A program made the position numbers and the translations under genes. The notes beneath the pieces were generated by a model. The model was not told where the DNA came from. It did not search any database and worked only from the letters and a program-made list of their open reading frames with translations. Shown one piece after another: positions 9,602-18,223 of a stretch of 64,000 nucleotides of DNA (position 1 is its first letter; every line of letters starts with the position of its first letter). Origin of the DNA: Paenibacillus lycopersici (GTDB lineage Bacteria > Bacillota > Bacilli > Paenibacillales > Paenibacillaceae); NCBI RefSeq assembly GCF_010119935.1, contig NZ_CP048209.1:1036001-1100000 (forward strand), given 5' to 3'.

Positions 9602-10762
9602 ATGCGGGTGTTATTTTTGGAGGACGAAGAGGCGATTCGCGGTTTTGTCCGCATTAATCTAAAACGCAACGGCATGGAGGTTACGGAGGCCGAGGACGGG
9701 GAGACCGCGCTCGCGCTCGCGAAATCGGCGGTGCCTCCTTTTGACATCGCCCTGCTCGACGTCATGCTGCCCACGATCAGCGGTTTTGACGTATGCGAGC
9801 AGCTGCGGCAGCTATTTCCGCGCATGGGCATTATTATGCTGACGGCGAAGTCCCAGGAAGAGGATAAAATCCGCGGGCTGGAGCTCGGCGCCGACGATTA
9901 CGTGCAGAAGCCGTTCAGCCCGGGCGAGCTGATCGCGAGGCTGAACGCGCTGAAGCGGCGCATGCTGCCGTACGGCGAAGAGCAGGGCGCCGACGGCGCA
10001 GCGGGCGCGGCCGCTTCGGCATCGGCCGGGGCAGCCGAAGGCAGTGAAGCCGCCGGCGCTCTCGCCGGCGCTTCCGCTGGCGAAACCGGATCCGCGCCTG
10101 CTGCTTCGGAAGCGGCGGATGGGCATGCCGGAGCAGCCCGGGACGCTGCGGGAGGCGCTGCGTCTGTTGCTCCTGACGCAGCCGGCGGCGGTATCGCTGC
10201 GCCGCCGAGCGCAGGCGCACACGCCGCCGCACCGGGCTTTCCGCCTTCGTCTGGCGCGCCTGCGGATGACGGCCAAGCCGCCGCAGCGGCGGTCCGCTCC
10301 GACAGCGCCGCGGCAAGCTCCGGCGCCGCCGGCATGGCGCCGCCCATTCCGCCGCAAGCCGGCGAGCCCGGGCCGGCGGCCGAACCGGCGCAGCCCGCGT
10401 TCGAGCGTGCCGGAGCAGGCGCAGGCGCCTACCGGCGGCCGCTGCGTGCCGGCGACATCGCTTCGGGACCGTTCCTGCTGTCCGCGATGGAGCGGCGGCT
10501 GTGGAAGGACAATGTCGAAATCGTGCTCACCCCGACCGAATGGACGCTCGTCAAGCTGCTCATGGAGCGGGAAGGCGAAGGGCTGAGCAGGGACGATATT
10601 CTGAACGCGGTCTGGGGCCGGCATTACGTGGGCGACTTGAAGATCGTCGATGTCAACATCCGGCGCATCCGGCAGAAGATCGAAATCAAACCGTCCGATC
10701 CGAAGCATATCGAGACGCTCTGGGGCTACGGCTACCGCTGGAACCGGAGCGGGGACCAATGA
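9602..10762 (+). CDS. OmpR-family response regulator with giant Ala-rich linker
   Basis: DNA-binding response regulator of 386 residues, against about 230 for the family. The receiver domain (1-120) has FLEDEEAI, the phospho-acceptor Asp in LLDVMLP and the conserved Lys in VQKPFSP. The C-terminal winged helix (about 288-386) has LTPTEWTLVKLLM, VDVNIRRIRQKI and the ending WGYGYRW. Between them lies a ~160-residue linker almost entirely Ala, Gly, Ser and Pro with a few Asp/Glu. Its stop overlaps the start of the kinase gene (ATGA), so the two are a coupled pair. The linker is translated in frame and the wing domain is intact, so the gene is not simply broken. Confidence 0.93.
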   Translation: MRVLFLEDEEAIRGFVRINLKRNGMEVTEAEDGETALALAKSAVPPFDIALLDVMLPTISGFDVCEQLRQLFPRMGIIMLTAKSQEEDKIRGLELGADDYVQKPFSPGELIARLNALKRRMLPYGEEQGADGAAGAAASASAGAAEGSEAAGALAGASAGETGSAPAASEAADGHAGAARDAAGGAASVAPDAAGGGIAAPPSAGAHAAAPGFPPSSGAPADDGQAAAAAVRSDSAAASSGAAGMAPPIPPQAGEPGPAAEPAQPAFERAGAGAGAYRRPLRAGDIASGPFLLSAMERRLWKDNVEIVLTPTEWTLVKLLMEREGEGLSRDDILNAVWGRHYVGDLKIVDVNIRRIRQKIEIKPSDPKHIETLWGYGYRWNRSGDQ

Positions 10763-12189
10763 GGCTCACCAGCCTTCGCACCCGGATCGTCTGGAGCTAC
10801 GGCGTGCTGATCGTGCTCGTCGTCGTCATGCTCGGCTCCCTGTTCGGGACGCTGGTCTGGAATTATTACTACTCCAGCGCCGTCAGCTCCGTGCTGCAGC
10901 GCGCGCAGACGGAAGCGGTGCTCCATGACCGGATGATCGCGGACGAGCCGATCAAGGAGAAGGCGCGCTATATGCTGCAGAACATGGCCGACGGCACGGC
11001 GCATCTGCAGCTCCTGACCGGCTCCGGCGAGCTTGTCGTCGACAGCGAAGGGTTCGGCGGCGGGGGCGTGACGCTGGATACGCCGGATGTCCGCCAGGCG
11101 ATGGCGCATGACAAAGGCATTTGGCGCGGGCGCGATCCCGTCACGAACGAGCGGATCATCGCGGTCACGCTTCCCGTCAAGGAAGGCGACCGCGTTACGG
11201 CCATGTTCCGCTATACGGCGTCGCTGGTCACGCTGGATACGATCATCCGGAATATATTGTGGCTGACGGTGCTGGTGGGCTCGTTCGTCGTGCTGCTGTT
11301 CTTCGCGATGAGCCTGCTGATCGCGAACCGGATCGCAAGGCCGATCCGGAATTTGACGAAGGTCGCGGAGAAGATGGCCGAGGGCGACTGGAGCCGCAGA
11401 GCCGCGCTTAATGACCGCGACGAGATCGGCCGGCTGGCGGATACGCTGAACACGATGGCTTCGGAGCTGACGCGCCGGGAGAAGCTGAAGGAGGACTTCA
11501 TCTCCTCCATCTCCCATGAGCTGCGGACGCCGCTCACGTCGATCAAGGGCTGGAGCGAGACGCTCGCCTCGGGCGACCCGGCGGACGTGGAGGAGCTGAA
11601 CTTGGGCCTGGCGATCATCGACCGGGAGACGGAGCGGCTGTCCGGGCTCGTCGAGGACTTGCTCGATTTCTCCAAGCTGTATGCCAAGAGCATCGTGCTC
11701 CATCCCGAAATGCTCGATATCCGCAAGCCGCTCGGCGAGACGCTGTGGCAGTTCGAGGCGCGCGGCCAGCGGGAGTCCGTGGCGATCCACGGCGAGACCG
11801 GCGACGAGCCGCTTCTGGCGAAGGTCGACGCCGACCGGATGAAGCAGGTATTCATCAACGTGCTCGACAATGCGCTCAAGTTCACGCCGAAGGGCGGGGC
11901 CATCTACGTGCAGGCGCGGCAAGAGGACGGATACGCCCGCATGACGATCCGGGATACGGGCTGCGGCATTCCCCCCGAGGACCTGCCGCATGTGACGGAG
12001 AAGTTCTACAAAGGCTCCAGCCAGCGTTCGGGCAGCGGTCTGGGCCTGGCGATCTGCAAGGAAATCGTCGAGCTGCACGGCGGCGTCTTCCGGCTCGATA
12101 GCGCCGTCGACGCGGGCACGACGGTCATGATCTCGCTGCCGCTGCTCACGGATGCGCAGCAGCAGGGCGAGCAGCAGGAACGCGCGTAG
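10759..12189 (+). CDS. Membrane sensor histidine kinase
   Basis: Partner kinase of the upstream regulator, 476 residues. It has an N-terminal membrane helix (about 14-36), an extracytoplasmic sensor of about 130 residues, a second helix (about 165-190), a HAMP domain, the HisKA motif SSISHELRTPL with the phospho-His, then N box NVLDNALKF, G1 box DTGCGIPPED and G2 box GSGLGLAICKEI. ATG 10759 overlaps the regulator stop. An upstream in-frame extension lies in the regulator gene and is not used. A strong terminator follows. Confidence 0.95.
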   Translation: MRLTSLRTRIVWSYGVLIVLVVVMLGSLFGTLVWNYYYSSAVSSVLQRAQTEAVLHDRMIADEPIKEKARYMLQNMADGTAHLQLLTGSGELVVDSEGFGGGGVTLDTPDVRQAMAHDKGIWRGRDPVTNERIIAVTLPVKEGDRVTAMFRYTASLVTLDTIIRNILWLTVLVGSFVVLLFFAMSLLIANRIARPIRNLTKVAEKMAEGDWSRRAALNDRDEIGRLADTLNTMASELTRREKLKEDFISSISHELRTPLTSIKGWSETLASGDPADVEELNLGLAIIDRETERLSGLVEDLLDFSKLYAKSIVLHPEMLDIRKPLGETLWQFEARGQRESVAIHGETGDEPLLAKVDADRMKQVFINVLDNALKFTPKGGAIYVQARQEDGYARMTIRDTGCGIPPEDLPHVTEKFYKGSSQRSGSGLGLAICKEIVELHGGVFRLDSAVDAGTTVMISLPLLTDAQQQGEQQERA

Positions 12190-12217
12190 CGGCACCCGTT
12201 CACCCGGCAACGCAAAT

Positions 12218-12274
12218 AAACCCGATCGCCGGCGGCTTCGGCAACGAAGCCGCGCGGCGGTCGGGTTTTGTTTT
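12218..12274 (+). terminator. Terminator of the two-component operon
   Basis: AAACCCGATCGCCG pairs with CGGCGGTCGGGTTT across a loop that itself forms a GCGGCTTC/GAAGCCGC stem, followed by TTTTGTTTT. The T-rich tail suits the kinase operon. Confidence 0.85.
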
Positions 12275-12324
12275 AATTACGGACTCGTATGCGTTACGCC
12301 TCGGCATGCGCGAAGCGATCGGAG

Positions 12325-12444
12325 CTACTCTTTGTAGAACAGCGTTTTGCGCTTGTTGGTGACGAAACCGACGGCAATCAGGGCAAGGCATACGACGCTG
12401 ACGGACAGCCAGTGGTCGCCGATCCAATGGAGCAGGGCTTGCAT
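12325..12444 (-). CDS. Small single-span membrane protein, 39 residues
   Basis: Reads MQALLHWIGDHWLSVSVVCL at the start, continues as a hydrophobic helix (about residues 12-28), and ends in a basic tail with the motif TNKRKTLFYKE. ATG 12444 is preceded on the minus strand by GAGGGAGGCGC, an excellent ribosome binding site. It faces the two-component operon and points into its terminator. Function unknown. The coding case rests on the ribosome binding site and a membrane-helix-plus-basic-tail design. Confidence 0.6.
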   Translation of the reverse strand: MQALLHWIGDHWLSVSVVCLALIAVGFVTNKRKTLFYKE

Positions 12445-12677
12445 AGATGCGCCTCCCTCGGCAGGGTGATAGCCATAGTATGCCGGAGATGGATGAACGT
12501 ATGCATCGGCGGGCGGAATCGGCGCCGGTGCAGGCAGGTAAATACAGTCCTATTGACTGCGCTTGCCATTGTTTGTTTAACTGAGGGCATGCAGCATGCA
12601 AACAAGCCTCGCCCCGGTTGGCCGGAGCGAAGGCAGCGCGTGGATTACGAGCACAATGCCAGGGGAGGACAATAACA

Positions 12678-13658
12678 ATGCAGCAAGCGAAGACGTATTA
12701 CGGCGGAATGACCTGGGGCTGGACGGGCGTACGGGGCACCTGGATGACCGGGCAGGCCGAGCAGTCGATGGAGCTCATGGCAAGCAAGCTCGCCGCGAAC
12801 TGGACCGCGATCGCGTTCGGCGCGCTTCAAGATCATCCGCAGTCGACGGAAATCAAGTATTGGGAAGAGCCGACCGTGACCGACGAGGAAGTGCGCTGGG
12901 CGATTCGGAAAGCGAAGTCGCTGGGGCTGAACGTCTGCCTGAAGCCGGTCGTCAACTGCCGCAACGGCACATGGCGCGCGCATATCAATTTCTTCGACAT
13001 CGACGTGCCTTGCGAGCCGAAATGGTCGGAGTGGTTCGCTTCGTATACGAATTTCATCGTGCACTATGCGAAGATCGCGGAGGAAACGGGCTGCGAAATG
13101 TTCTGCGTCGGCTGCGAGATGGTGCAGACGGACCGCCGCGCGGCGGAATGGCGGGCGCTGGTCGCCGAGGTCAGGAAGGCGTATTCCGGCGTGGTCACCT
13201 ACAACTGCGACAAGTACCAGGAGGACCAGGTCGGCTGGTGGGATGCGGTCGACGTGATCTCCGGAAGCGGTTACTACCCGATCGATCAGTGGGAGGAGCA
13301 GCTGGACCGGATCGAGCGCGTCGTGAAGAAGCACGGCAAGCCGTTCCTGTTCATGGAAGCGGGCTGCCCGAGCCGAGAAGGTTCAGAGCGTTTGCCTAAC
13401 GATTGGGGTCTTCCGGGCGAGGCGAGCGAAGACGTGCAGGCGCGCTATTACGAAGCGATGTTCGGCAGCTGCGATAAGCGGGAGTGGGTCGAGGGCTTCA
13501 TGCTGTGGGACTGGCCGGCCAAGCTGTACGCGCCGGAAGAAGCGGCGGCGAACCGCGACTACTGCATGTTCGGCAAGCAGGCGGAAGCGATCGTCCGGAA
13601 CTATTACGCGGCGAAGACGGCGGGTGCGGCTGCGGTCGATACGGAGCAAGAATCGTAG
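12678..13658 (+). CDS. Glycoside hydrolase, GH113-like TIM barrel
   Basis: Predicted cytoplasmic glycosidase of 326 residues with no signal peptide. Segments resemble GH113 beta-mannanases: KYYGGMTWGW-type N-terminus (here KTYYGGMTWGW), GLNVCLKPVVN, CVGCEMVQTDR, where the Glu is the likely acid/base, SGSGYYPI, and LFMEAGCPSR, where the Glu is the likely nucleophile, then WDWPAKLY. ATG 12678 follows GGGGAGGACAATAAC. It stands alone between a terminator and a long non-coding gap. Substrate is not deducible from sequence. Confidence 0.7.
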   Translation: MQQAKTYYGGMTWGWTGVRGTWMTGQAEQSMELMASKLAANWTAIAFGALQDHPQSTEIKYWEEPTVTDEEVRWAIRKAKSLGLNVCLKPVVNCRNGTWRAHINFFDIDVPCEPKWSEWFASYTNFIVHYAKIAEETGCEMFCVGCEMVQTDRRAAEWRALVAEVRKAYSGVVTYNCDKYQEDQVGWWDAVDVISGSGYYPIDQWEEQLDRIERVVKKHGKPFLFMEAGCPSREGSERLPNDWGLPGEASEDVQARYYEAMFGSCDKREWVEGFMLWDWPAKLYAPEEAAANRDYCMFGKQAEAIVRNYYAAKTAGAAAVDTEQES

Positions 13659-13735
13659 CCTGCGATTTCGGTCGATACGGAGCAAGAAGCGCAGCTTGTG
13701 GTTGCGGTAGAGAGGAAGACAAGGGGCAGGGCCCG

Positions 13736-13762
13736 GACCCGGACCTATTCGGTCCGGGTCTT
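13736..13762 (+). terminator. Hairpin, probable glycosidase terminator
   Basis: Perfect 10-bp stem GACCCGGACC/GGTCCGGGTC with loop TATTC followed by TT. The T-run is short, so termination is plausible but not certain. Confidence 0.5.
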
Positions 13763-13831
13763 CAGGCTGTCGAGAAAATAGACGAATCCTCAAGTCGCAT
13801 CGCCTGAGCGAGATAACCCCACCACTCATAG

Positions 13832-13963
13832 GCAGCGGACACAGGATGCGTTATTTGTATTGAAATCGGTGTTTCGGGCAGGGGATTGGACACAGATGCG
13901 TTATTGCCTCAGGAAAGCACCGAATGTCTGCTTTTAGGGTGAAATAGCGCATCTCCTGTCCGC
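13832..13963. repeat. Three copies of a short intergenic motif
   Basis: GCGGACACAGGATGCGTTAT at 13835, a similar TGGACACAGATGCGTTATT at 13887, and an inverted copy (GCGGACAGGAGATGCGCTAT on the minus strand) at 13942-13963. Two direct and one inverted copy allow a stem-loop, as in REP-like intergenic elements. Confidence 0.5.
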
Positions 13964-14304
13964 AAGCACACGGAAAGACAAGGAAATCCGGCCGATGGCT
14001 GTCAGACTGCATCCCTGCAGGAACGGGAAGTCCACAAGAACGGTCCCGGAATGGAGGTTCAAGCCGCCCCAGCCATTCGGTGTAATCCCCCCATGGATCC
14101 CGCGACAACCAAAGGGTCTGCCCCCTAGGCTGACCGCAGGCTGCAAAGTCCCCCTGTTTTATTAGAGCGCTATAAATCGCCGCTATTTTATTCGAGAAGT
14201 CGTTCTCGGATCGGTTTAAATCGTTCTATAATTAACGAGATGAGAAGCGCCGCTAAATCGTAATAAAGTGCCGAAAAGCCCGCTGGATTTTCTCGATACG
14301 CTGA

Positions 14305-14332
14305 AGACCCGGACGAATTCGTCCGGGTCTTT
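14305..14332 (+). terminator. Hairpin with T-run upstream of the DUF3048 gene
   Basis: AGACCCGGACG at 14305, loop AATT, then CGTCCGGGTCT followed by TT. The stem shares ACCCGGAC/GTCCGGGT with the hairpin at 13736. Confidence 0.55.
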
Positions 14333-14434
14333 GCTGTCAGCGCAGCCGAGCGTGGAAGACAATCCCATGCCGAATGTGGTTTAATGAGGATAGCTCAAAT
14401 CCGATTGCATTCGACACGAAGGTGGGACTCTTAT

Positions 14435-15541
14435 ATGCGTAATCGATGGATGAACAACATAACCGCGCTGCGTCTCGGCATCGTATTGGCCATCGCCGCC
14501 CTGCTCGTGCTGACCGGCTGCAGCGACGGCGACAAGAAATTAGACGCGAATACCGAGCCGGCGGTCAATAACACGGCGGAGCCCGCGGCGACGGATCCGG
14601 AACCGGTCGATCCGCCGGCCGTCGATCCGCCGCAATTCATCGCTCCGCTGACGGGCCTGCCGCAGGACCATGAAGCGAAGCTTCGGCCGATCGCGGTCAT
14701 GGTCAACAATTTCGCCGCGGCCCGGCCCCAGTCGGGGCTGCCGAATGCCGATATGGTGTGGGAGGTGCTCGCGGAGGGCGGCATTACGCGGCTTGTCGCC
14801 GTCTTCCAAAGCACGGAATCGACGTCTCCGATCGGCCCGATCCGCAGCAACCGGCCGTATTTGATCCGGATCGGCGAAGCGTATCATGCCGTGCTGGCGC
14901 ATGCCGGAGCAAGCACGGACGGCTACGACCTGCTGCAGCATCACAACAAGGATTATCTCGACGAGATTACGAACGCCGGCGCTTATTTCTACCGGGAATC
15001 GTTCCGCAAGGCGCCGCACAACCTGTACTCCAACCTGGAGAAGCTGCGCGCCGGCGCCGCGAAGAAGAACTACAAGGAGACGGTCGATATTCCGACTTAT
15101 CCTTGGTCCGAGACGGGGGCGGCGGATGCGGGGACAAGCGCGTCGGAGGTAGAGCTTCATTTTCTGCTGAAGGACTACGTCGTCTCGTACACCTACGATC
15201 CGGCAGCGAAGCTGTACAATCGCTTCGTCAACGGCAAGCCGCACACGGATCTGGAGACGAAGGCGCAGCTGACCGCGGCGAACCTCGTCGTGCTCGGCGC
15301 GAAGCATAAGACGTACGACGATTACGGCCGGCTCGAGATTAATCTGGAATCCGGCGGTCCCGCCAAGCTGTTCCAGCTCGGCAAGCTGATCGACTGCGAG
15401 TGGGTTCGGGCCGGCGACGGCGTCATCCGGCTGATGAAGGACGGGCAGGAGCTGCCGTTCGTGCCGGGCCGGACGTTCTACCATATCGTGCCGATGACGC
15501 CGACGTTCGACAGTCACGTGAAGCTGGGAACCGGGGCGTGA
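14435..15541 (+). CDS. DUF3048 family lipoprotein (YerB-like)
   Basis: Exported lipoprotein of 368 residues, function unknown. The signal peptide ends in lipobox VLTGC. An Asp/Pro-rich linker follows, then the DUF3048 signature: PLTGLP, RPIAVMVNN, RPQSGLPNADMVWE, EGGITRLVAVFQ and IGPIRSNRPYLI. ATG 14435 is chosen over an in-frame ATG at 14384 because AAGGTGG precedes it and the signal peptide begins there. A strong terminator follows, so it is monocistronic. Confidence 0.88.
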   Translation: MRNRWMNNITALRLGIVLAIAALLVLTGCSDGDKKLDANTEPAVNNTAEPAATDPEPVDPPAVDPPQFIAPLTGLPQDHEAKLRPIAVMVNNFAAARPQSGLPNADMVWEVLAEGGITRLVAVFQSTESTSPIGPIRSNRPYLIRIGEAYHAVLAHAGASTDGYDLLQHHNKDYLDEITNAGAYFYRESFRKAPHNLYSNLEKLRAGAAKKNYKETVDIPTYPWSETGAADAGTSASEVELHFLLKDYVVSYTYDPAAKLYNRFVNGKPHTDLETKAQLTAANLVVLGAKHKTYDDYGRLEINLESGGPAKLFQLGKLIDCEWVRAGDGVIRLMKDGQELPFVPGRTFYHIVPMTPTFDSHVKLGTGA

Positions 15542-15575
15542 ACGCCGCCGCTCGCGCAGCCATATCGGAGAAGGG

Positions 15576-15603
15576 CCGGAAGCCATGCGCTTCCGGTTTT
15601 TTA
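15576..15603 (+). terminator. Terminator after the DUF3048 gene
   Basis: CCGGAAGC, loop CATGC, GCTTCCGG, then TTTTTT. Confidence 0.9.
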
Positions 15604-15708
15604 TTTTCCGCCGGGGTCGGTTAAAAAGCTCTTGACCGGAAAACACTAGAAATGACAATCGGCACGGCAGTCGGCACCCGACGGATTCGGAAAAGTTTTT
15701 TGTGAAAG

Positions 15709-15766
15709 TCATAAAACATTTACAATTTCTTAACAATTGCATTATAAACTATGTTAAGATATTGTC
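15709..15766 (+). promoter_or_regulatory. Candidate PhoP-box array and promoter of the phosphate transport operon
   Basis: TTTACA (15719) and TTAACA (15730) are spaced by 5 bp, the 11-bp period of Bacillus PhoP boxes (TTNACA repeats). Weaker matches (TCATAA, ATTATA) lie on either side. A possible sigma-A promoter is TTGCAT with 17-bp spacing to TATTGT. The downstream genes are DUF47 and Pit, so phosphate control is plausible but not shown. Confidence 0.45.
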
Positions 15767-15833
15767 GGTTCAACCTGTATTTTGGCAGAAAATGACCGGC
15801 AACCAATCGAGGAAGATGGCGAAGGGGATAGTT

Positions 15834-16448
15834 ATGTTCAAGAAGAAAAACGATGTATTCTTTAGCACGTTCGAGGCGATGGCGGACACGATTCTGGAGG
15901 CCGTCTTGTATTTCCAGCAAAACGTATCCAAAATCACGGATGCCTCCGTATTCGCGCGCGACATGAAAGAATACGAAAGCAAATGCGATCGTCATGTACA
16001 TACGATTTTGACGGAGCTCAATAAAACCTTCATCACGCCGATCGAACGCGATGACATCATGAAGCTGACGGGCTCGCTTGACGATGTGCTCGACGGCATC
16101 GAGGCTTGCGCATCGCGTTTCGAAATGTACAATATTACGGAGCCGGACGAGTACGTAACCCTGTTCGCCGAGAATTTGCTGCGCTGCGCCCAACAGATCA
16201 AGAAGGCGGTCTACCTGCTGTCGGAGAAGAAGCTGCTGGCCATGCGCGAGCCTTCCATCCAGATTAACGAGCTGGAGAACCAGGCCGACGATCTGCTTCG
16301 CGTCTGCATCAAGAGCCTGTTCACGAACGTGACGGATCCGATCGAGCTGATCAAGCGCAAAGAGATATACGAGCGCCTCGAGCAAACGACCGACTACTGC
16401 GAGGATGTCGCCAACACACTCGAAACCATTATCATGCGCAACAGCTAA
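15834..16448 (+). CDS. DUF47 (PhoU-like) phosphate transport accessory protein
   Basis: Cytoplasmic all-helical PhoU-like protein of 204 residues that typically partners Pit transporters. It begins MFKKKNDVFFSTFEAMADTI and contains ECDRHVHTI-type and ITPIERDDI motifs (here SKCDRHVHTIL and FITPIERDDIM), then LDDVLDGIEA and the C-terminal YEDVANTLE-like segment (here CEDVANTLETI). ATG 15834 follows GAAGGGGATAG. An in-frame extension upstream overlaps the promoter and is rejected. The pit gene follows 20 bp later. Confidence 0.92.
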   Translation: MFKKKNDVFFSTFEAMADTILEAVLYFQQNVSKITDASVFARDMKEYESKCDRHVHTILTELNKTFITPIERDDIMKLTGSLDDVLDGIEACASRFEMYNITEPDEYVTLFAENLLRCAQQIKKAVYLLSEKKLLAMREPSIQINELENQADDLLRVCIKSLFTNVTDPIELIKRKEIYERLEQTTDYCEDVANTLETIIMRNS

Positions 16449-16468
16449 GGAGACGGGGACGAGCAGTT

Positions 16469-17473
16469 ATGAGCATGGACACGTATATTTGGGTCGGCGT
16501 CGTTATCTTTCTTGCACTCGCTTTTGACTTCATAAACGGTTTTCACGATACGGCTAACGCGATCGCGACCTCGGTATCCACACGAGCGCTGTCGCCGCGG
16601 ATGGCCATTATTCTGGCTTCGATGATGAACTTCATCGGCGCGGTGATGTTCACCGGCGTCGCGAAGACGATCGGGGGCAAAATCGCCGATCCGCGCATTC
16701 TCGAGCACGGGGTGCAGGTCGTCGTCGCGACGCTGCTCGGAGCGATCATCTGGAACTTGCTCACGTGGTGGGCCGGCATTCCGTCTTCGTCCTCGCATGC
16801 GCTGATCGGCTCGTTGACGGGCGCGGTCATCAGCTCGGAAGGCTTCCACGCCATCAATAGTTCAGGGTTCGTCGATATACTTAAAGGGCTTATCTTCTCC
16901 CCGCTTATCGCATTTGCCATCGGCTTCATCGTCATGTGGATCTTGAAGCAGATCTTCGCGAAATCCAGTCCGCATCAGGTGAACAAAGTGTTCCGCTCCG
17001 GCCAGATTCTGACCGCCGCCTTCCAGTCGTTCACGCATGGCACGAACGATGCGCAGAAGGCGATGGGCATTATCACGTTCGCGCTCGTCACGGCGAACGT
17101 GCAGGACAATACGGATCATATTCCGCTATGGGTCAAAATCTCCGCGGCTACGGCCATGGCGCTCGGCACGTCGATCGGCGGCTGGAAGATCATCAAGACG
17201 ATGGGCACGAAGATTTTCAAAATCGAGCCGATCAACGGCTTCGCGGCTGACGTTACGTCCGCATCGGTCATCTTCACCGCTACGTTGACGAAGCTTCCCG
17301 TCAGCACGACGCACGTCATCACCTCGGCCATTCTCGGCGTAGGCAGCGCGAAGCGCTTCTCCGCGGTCAAGTGGGATCTCGCGGGACGGATCGTCATCTC
17401 GTGGATCATCACGATTCCGATCGCGGCGATCGTGGCGGCCTTGATCTATCGCGTGATCGCTTTGTTCATATAG
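16469..17473 (+). CDS. pit: Low-affinity inorganic phosphate transporter (Pit family)
   Basis: Integral membrane phosphate/cation symporter of 334 residues with about ten hydrophobic helices. It carries both internally repeated signatures of the family: DFINGFHDTANAIAT near residue 20 and SFTHGTNDAQKAMG near residue 190. SSSHALIGSLTGA and VSTTHVITSAILG are also diagnostic. ATG 16469 follows AAGGAG. It is co-transcribed with the DUF47 gene and followed by a terminator. Confidence 0.95.
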   Translation: MSMDTYIWVGVVIFLALAFDFINGFHDTANAIATSVSTRALSPRMAIILASMMNFIGAVMFTGVAKTIGGKIADPRILEHGVQVVVATLLGAIIWNLLTWWAGIPSSSSHALIGSLTGAVISSEGFHAINSSGFVDILKGLIFSPLIAFAIGFIVMWILKQIFAKSSPHQVNKVFRSGQILTAAFQSFTHGTNDAQKAMGIITFALVTANVQDNTDHIPLWVKISAATAMALGTSIGGWKIIKTMGTKIFKIEPINGFAADVTSASVIFTATLTKLPVSTTHVITSAILGVGSAKRFSAVKWDLAGRIVISWIITIPIAAIVAALIYRVIALFI

Positions 17474-17509
17474 CATATAGAATTAGAACGGAACAAAAGT
17501 AAGGATGAC

Positions 17510-17553
17510 AGAAGCCTTGGCCTGCGCGAGCTGCGCATGGTCAAGGCTTCTTC
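17510..17553. terminator. Bidirectional terminator between pit and the DUF975 gene
   Basis: AGAAGCCTTG at 17510 pairs with CAAGGCTTCT at 17542, with an inner GCGCGAGCTGCGC fold. It lies between convergent genes; T-rich flanks are modest on both sides. Confidence 0.75.
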
Positions 17554-17587
17554 TCGGTTGTATGTTTGTGCGCCTGCCGCGCCGCGT

Positions 17588-18223
17588 CTAGAAGGAGTAT
17601 GGAGGCGGCGGCGTTGGCGTCGGCGCGAACGCGGTCTGGACCGGTTCGCCGCGCTGGCGAAGGTCTTCGTAGAAATGCGCCATCGTGGCGTAGAAGTACG
17701 GGTAGAGCCAGAGCAGTCCGATGCCCAGCGTGAAGAGGCAGAGGATAAACCAGCCGATAAAGGATAGATACAGCACGAACAGCCGCCATTTCTGCCCGAT
17801 CATCATCGCTTTGCTGCGGCGGATGGCTTCCGATGCGCCGATGTCGGGATGATCTTTCATGATGAAATAGGCCTGCGAGTACCGCAAAGCGGCGATGATG
17901 CTGGGGATGACGAGCAGCAGCGTCCACAGCATCGTGAAGATCGCCGTCAGCAGGCAGAGCAGGAAGGCGCGCAGGAAATTGCCGAAGCCGCTGAACATTT
18001 CCGCCAGTTCTGGACGCCGTCCTCTCGCGATGCTCAGGAAGAAGCCGAATAAGCCGAGCGACAGCGCGCCGCTGCAGATGAAGGAGACGATCTCTCCGAA
18101 GACGGGAACCGCATTGACGGCGGCGCAGATCGCGAAGACCAGCAGCATGAACAACGCCGTTCGTCCCCATTGGCCCGACAGGCTATGCCGTGCCCTTGCC
18201 CGTAATTCCGAACGAGTAACCAT
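17588..18223 (-). CDS. DUF975 family membrane protein
   Basis: Integral membrane protein of 211 residues, function unknown. It has several hydrophobic helices, the DUF975-type N-terminus MVTRSELRARARHSLSGQWG, the central RYSQAYFIMKDHPDIGASEAI and SKAMMIGQKWRLF, and a Pro-rich tail. ATG 18223 is preferred with GGTGGG about 12 bp upstream; a TTG four codons earlier sits too close to that site. A 10-bp tandem repeat array lies 80-150 bp upstream. Confidence 0.8.
   Translation of the reverse strand: MVTRSELRARARHSLSGQWGRTALFMLLVFAICAAVNAVPVFGEIVSFICSGALSLGLFGFFLSIARGRRPELAEMFSGFGNFLRAFLLCLLTAIFTMLWTLLLVIPSIIAALRYSQAYFIMKDHPDIGASEAIRRSKAMMIGQKWRLFVLYLSFIGWFILCLFTLGIGLLWLYPYFYATMAHFYEDLRQRGEPVQTAFAPTPTPPPPYSF

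Larger units (their letters stand above)
13659..14434. other. Long intergenic region rich in hairpins and short repeats
   Basis: No convincing gene. Immediately after the glycosidase the segment TACGGAGCAAGAA recurs (13639 and 13677), probably a small duplication of the gene's 3' end. Then come a GC-rich hairpin (13736), three copies of a GGACA..ATGCG motif (13832-13963), an AT-rich stretch at about 14155-14270, and a second hairpin with the same stem sequence as the first (14305). Confidence 0.5.

Noticed and set aside
10044..10586. Overlapping gene inside the regulator linker
   Set aside because: It is an Arg/Pro-rich frame produced by the repetitive GC-rich linker, with no start signal.
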